A stretch of 16,024 nucleotides of DNA, taken from DATGMS01 sp040905145. Lineage in GTDB: Bacteria; Bacteroidota; Bacteroidia; Cytophagales; Cyclobacteriaceae. The notes under the pieces were generated by a model. It saw nothing but the letters and a program-made list of their open reading frames with translations. It made no database searches and was not told the DNA's origin. Of the stretch, positions 14,948 through 16,024 are shown one piece after another (position 1 is the first letter of the stretch; every line of letters starts with the position of its first letter). Both the position numbers and the translations under genes were made by a program. The stretch is taken from contig JBBDSC010000221.1 of assembly GCA_040905145.1 (NCBI GenBank), forward strand, positions 1 through 16,024, in the 5' to 3' direction.

Positions 14948-15236
14948 GATGCGGATTTGGAAGAACTTGAATTATTGCTCAAGGCAAAGATTAAAAAAAG
15001 AATTAACAGGCGTTATTTAATAACAGAGGATGGAAATCCGGTTATGGGTCAGAATCTTACGCTTGCCGGAGGGATAGATTACCCATGATAATCTAAATGA
15101 CACTTCCTTTCAAACGGAATTCGTCATAGATGGTAAAAGGATTACCATTGAACAATTTGTGGAAATGCTTTAAATTGTTGAAGGATTTAATTTTAAACTT
15201 TCCATAAACGTTCCATCAGATGAACTACCGGAATAA
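14948..15236 (+). pseudogene. Broken gene end in and before duplicated block B
   Basis: One frame reads DADLEELELLLKAKIKKRIN, then RRYLITEDGNPVMGQNLTLA and GGIDYP, ending TGA 15086-15088, with no ATG start. After a frame change comes NLNDTSFQTEFVIDGKRITI, then EQFVEML, a TAA at 15171-15173, and IVEGFNFKLSINVPSDELPE with TAA 15234-15236. The second part is the equivalent of the remnant in block A, where CAA stands in place of this internal TAA. I infer that both parts come from one protein of unknown family; the join between them is less certain than the second part. Confidence 0.5.
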
Positions 15237-15257
15237 ACCTCTTACGATAAGATAAAA

Positions 15258-15560
15258 ATGAAAAAAGAAGATTTAAATACAATCGAAATTACTCTGGAGG
15301 ATATTGGGTTAATCATGGGAGACCGCTTTTCTTTTTTTCCTGAAATCCTGGACAGTTGTTTTTGTGCGAACTGTGAAAAACACCAAACAAGTATCACCAA
15401 TTACAAAGCCTACCTTAACAACCTGCAGGACATCACTTTAGAAGGTCACTGTGTAAAGTGCGGACACCCTGTAGGGAGAAATATTGAAACTGGAGAAAAC
15501 AAAGAAAGCGTGGAGACGGCAAAACACATCCGTCATATTAAAAAAAGTAAATTCCGGTAG
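15258..15560 (+). CDS. Cys-rich (zinc-ribbon-like) small protein, copy B
   Basis: 100 residues, paralogue of 11352-11654, with 11 substitutions by my count (for example Asp7Asn, Glu17Gly, Ser41Lys, Arg70His, Asn93His). All five cysteines (34, 36, 39, 65, 68) are kept. Same length, start context and stop. Eleven of roughly eighteen changed codons alter the residue, so selection is either relaxed or divergent, yet neither copy has gained a stop. Function unknown. Confidence 0.65.
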   Translation: MKKEDLNTIEITLEDIGLIMGDRFSFFPEILDSCFCANCEKHQTSITNYKAYLNNLQDITLEGHCVKCGHPVGRNIETGENKESVETAKHIRHIKKSKFR

Positions 15561-15702
15561 TTCCATTAAAACAATATGGTCTGCAGGGCAACATAAGCTG
15601 CGGAAGATTTATGGCGAATTCCACGATTTAAAGAGGCTGCTAGCTGAACGCTGTCTCCCTTTCAATTATGACGCAACCTTTTTTATAGGATTGTATTGAA
15701 AA

Positions 15703-16024
15703 TTATATTTGTGCGAATAAATATCTTCCCAATACCACCAACAATGATGGAGTAATAGTTATTAAAGCAGCTTTTCCATAGGACAGGCCGAATTCCTGTC
15801 GGATTAGCACGGCAAAAAACAAGTAGAAGCCAACCCAGAATATATAGCTGACCTCCTCCATATCTGCCAGACTTAATCCAATGGAAGACCTGTGGTAAAG
15901 CATTTCCTGCAGGGTCCCTCCTATTCTAATATCATAAAGGACAATCAGGTAAATCAGGCAGTTAAAGACAACTGGAATAAAAGACCAGGATACTATCCAG
16001 GCCATTTTTTTGGAATCAAAATTT
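15703..16024 (-). CDS. Multi-pass inner-membrane protein (Yip1-like), copy B, partial
   Basis: The frame is open to the right edge (…FDSKK|MAWIVSWSFIPV…), so the Met near 16005 is internal and the true start lies beyond the window. The visible part matches the C-terminal two thirds of the 11800-12339 product, with the same helices and the end segment GLSYGKAALITITPSLLVVL. A SpoIIM-like partner would be expected just outside the window, where a full-length version could show what copy A has lost. Confidence 0.65.
   Translation of the reverse strand, partial: NFDSKKMAWIVSWSFIPVVFNCLIYLIVLYDIRIGGTLQEMLYHRSSIGLSLADMEEVSYIFWVGFYLFFAVLIRQEFGLSYGKAALITITPSLLVVLGRYLFAQI

Larger units (their letters stand above)
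15094..16024. repeat. Duplicated block, copy B (partner 11191-12121), running off the right edge
   Basis: Same gene content and order as copy A, and colinear to the last base of the window, so its true right end is not visible. Differences are spread evenly, with small indels. In copy B the intergenic piece after the small gene keeps an open frame (IWSAGQHKLRKIYGEFHDL, ending TGA 15697-15699) that a one-base loss closes in copy A. Confidence 0.9.

Noticed and set aside
11352..15560. Duplicated small genes as a toxin-antitoxin or CRISPR-like array
   Set aside because: Only two copies of about 930 bases with different content between them; no short regular repeats and no toxin-like partner.

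Overview
The window looks like an accessory, heavily reworked stretch of a Bacteroidota chromosome, most likely Cytophagales (Cyclobacteriaceae-like). This assignment is inference. It rests on the Bacteroidetes-type mobilization genes (MobC/TraG-like coupling protein, ArdC-like protein, DUF4099/DUF3945 protein), a BlaI plus M56-TonB pair, a PorT-like outer-membrane barrel, and moderate G+C with AT-rich intergenic DNA. No rRNA, tRNA or CRISPR array was seen.

Layout. (1) 1-3223, + strand: the end of a conjugative or mobilizable element. It holds the C-terminus of a coupling protein, a small acidic protein, an ArdC-like ssDNA-binding protein/metallopeptidase, a DUF4099/DUF3945 gene cut in two by one in-frame TAA, and an unrecognised protein. 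(2) 3304-4962: a small lipoprotein, a RelE/ParE-type toxin-antitoxin pair on the - strand, and a broken 3' copy of the lipoprotein gene. (3) 5100-5577, - strand: a scar where a piece of a serine recombinase abuts a piece of an MFS transporter. (4) 6087-7220: an intact membrane fatty acid desaturase. (5) 7405-7779, - strand: the decayed C-terminus of a type ISP restriction-modification enzyme. (6) 8074-8760, - strand: an outer-membrane barrel with its own terminator. (7) 9273-10376: a soluble PAS histidine kinase with no response regulator beside it. (8) 10508-11011, - strand: an IS1595-type transposase remnant. (9) 11191-12121 and 15094-16024: two diverged copies of one block, offset by about 3.9 kb. 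Each copy carries a disabled gene end, an intact 100-residue Cys-rich protein and a - strand membrane protein. (10) Between the two copies: a 5'-truncated SpoIIM-like gene, a third fragment of the lipoprotein gene, and a BlaI / M56-TonB operon with a clear terminator and two tandem operator-like dyads.

How the genes work together. The left genes would have served DNA transfer, with ArdC easing establishment. BlaI and M56-TonB form a two-gene sensor-repressor unit that probably autoregulates, with no beta-lactamase in view. The toxin and antitoxin are translationally coupled. The remaining intact genes look independent.

The main theme is decay and duplication: about nine gene remnants in 16 kb, three copies of one lipoprotein tail, and a duplicated block whose same gene end was broken differently in each copy. 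I did not find a convincing new multi-gene system. The most original observations are the differentially broken duplicates, the dispersed lipoprotein 3' ends, the stop-split DUF3945 gene and the tandem BlaI-like operators.
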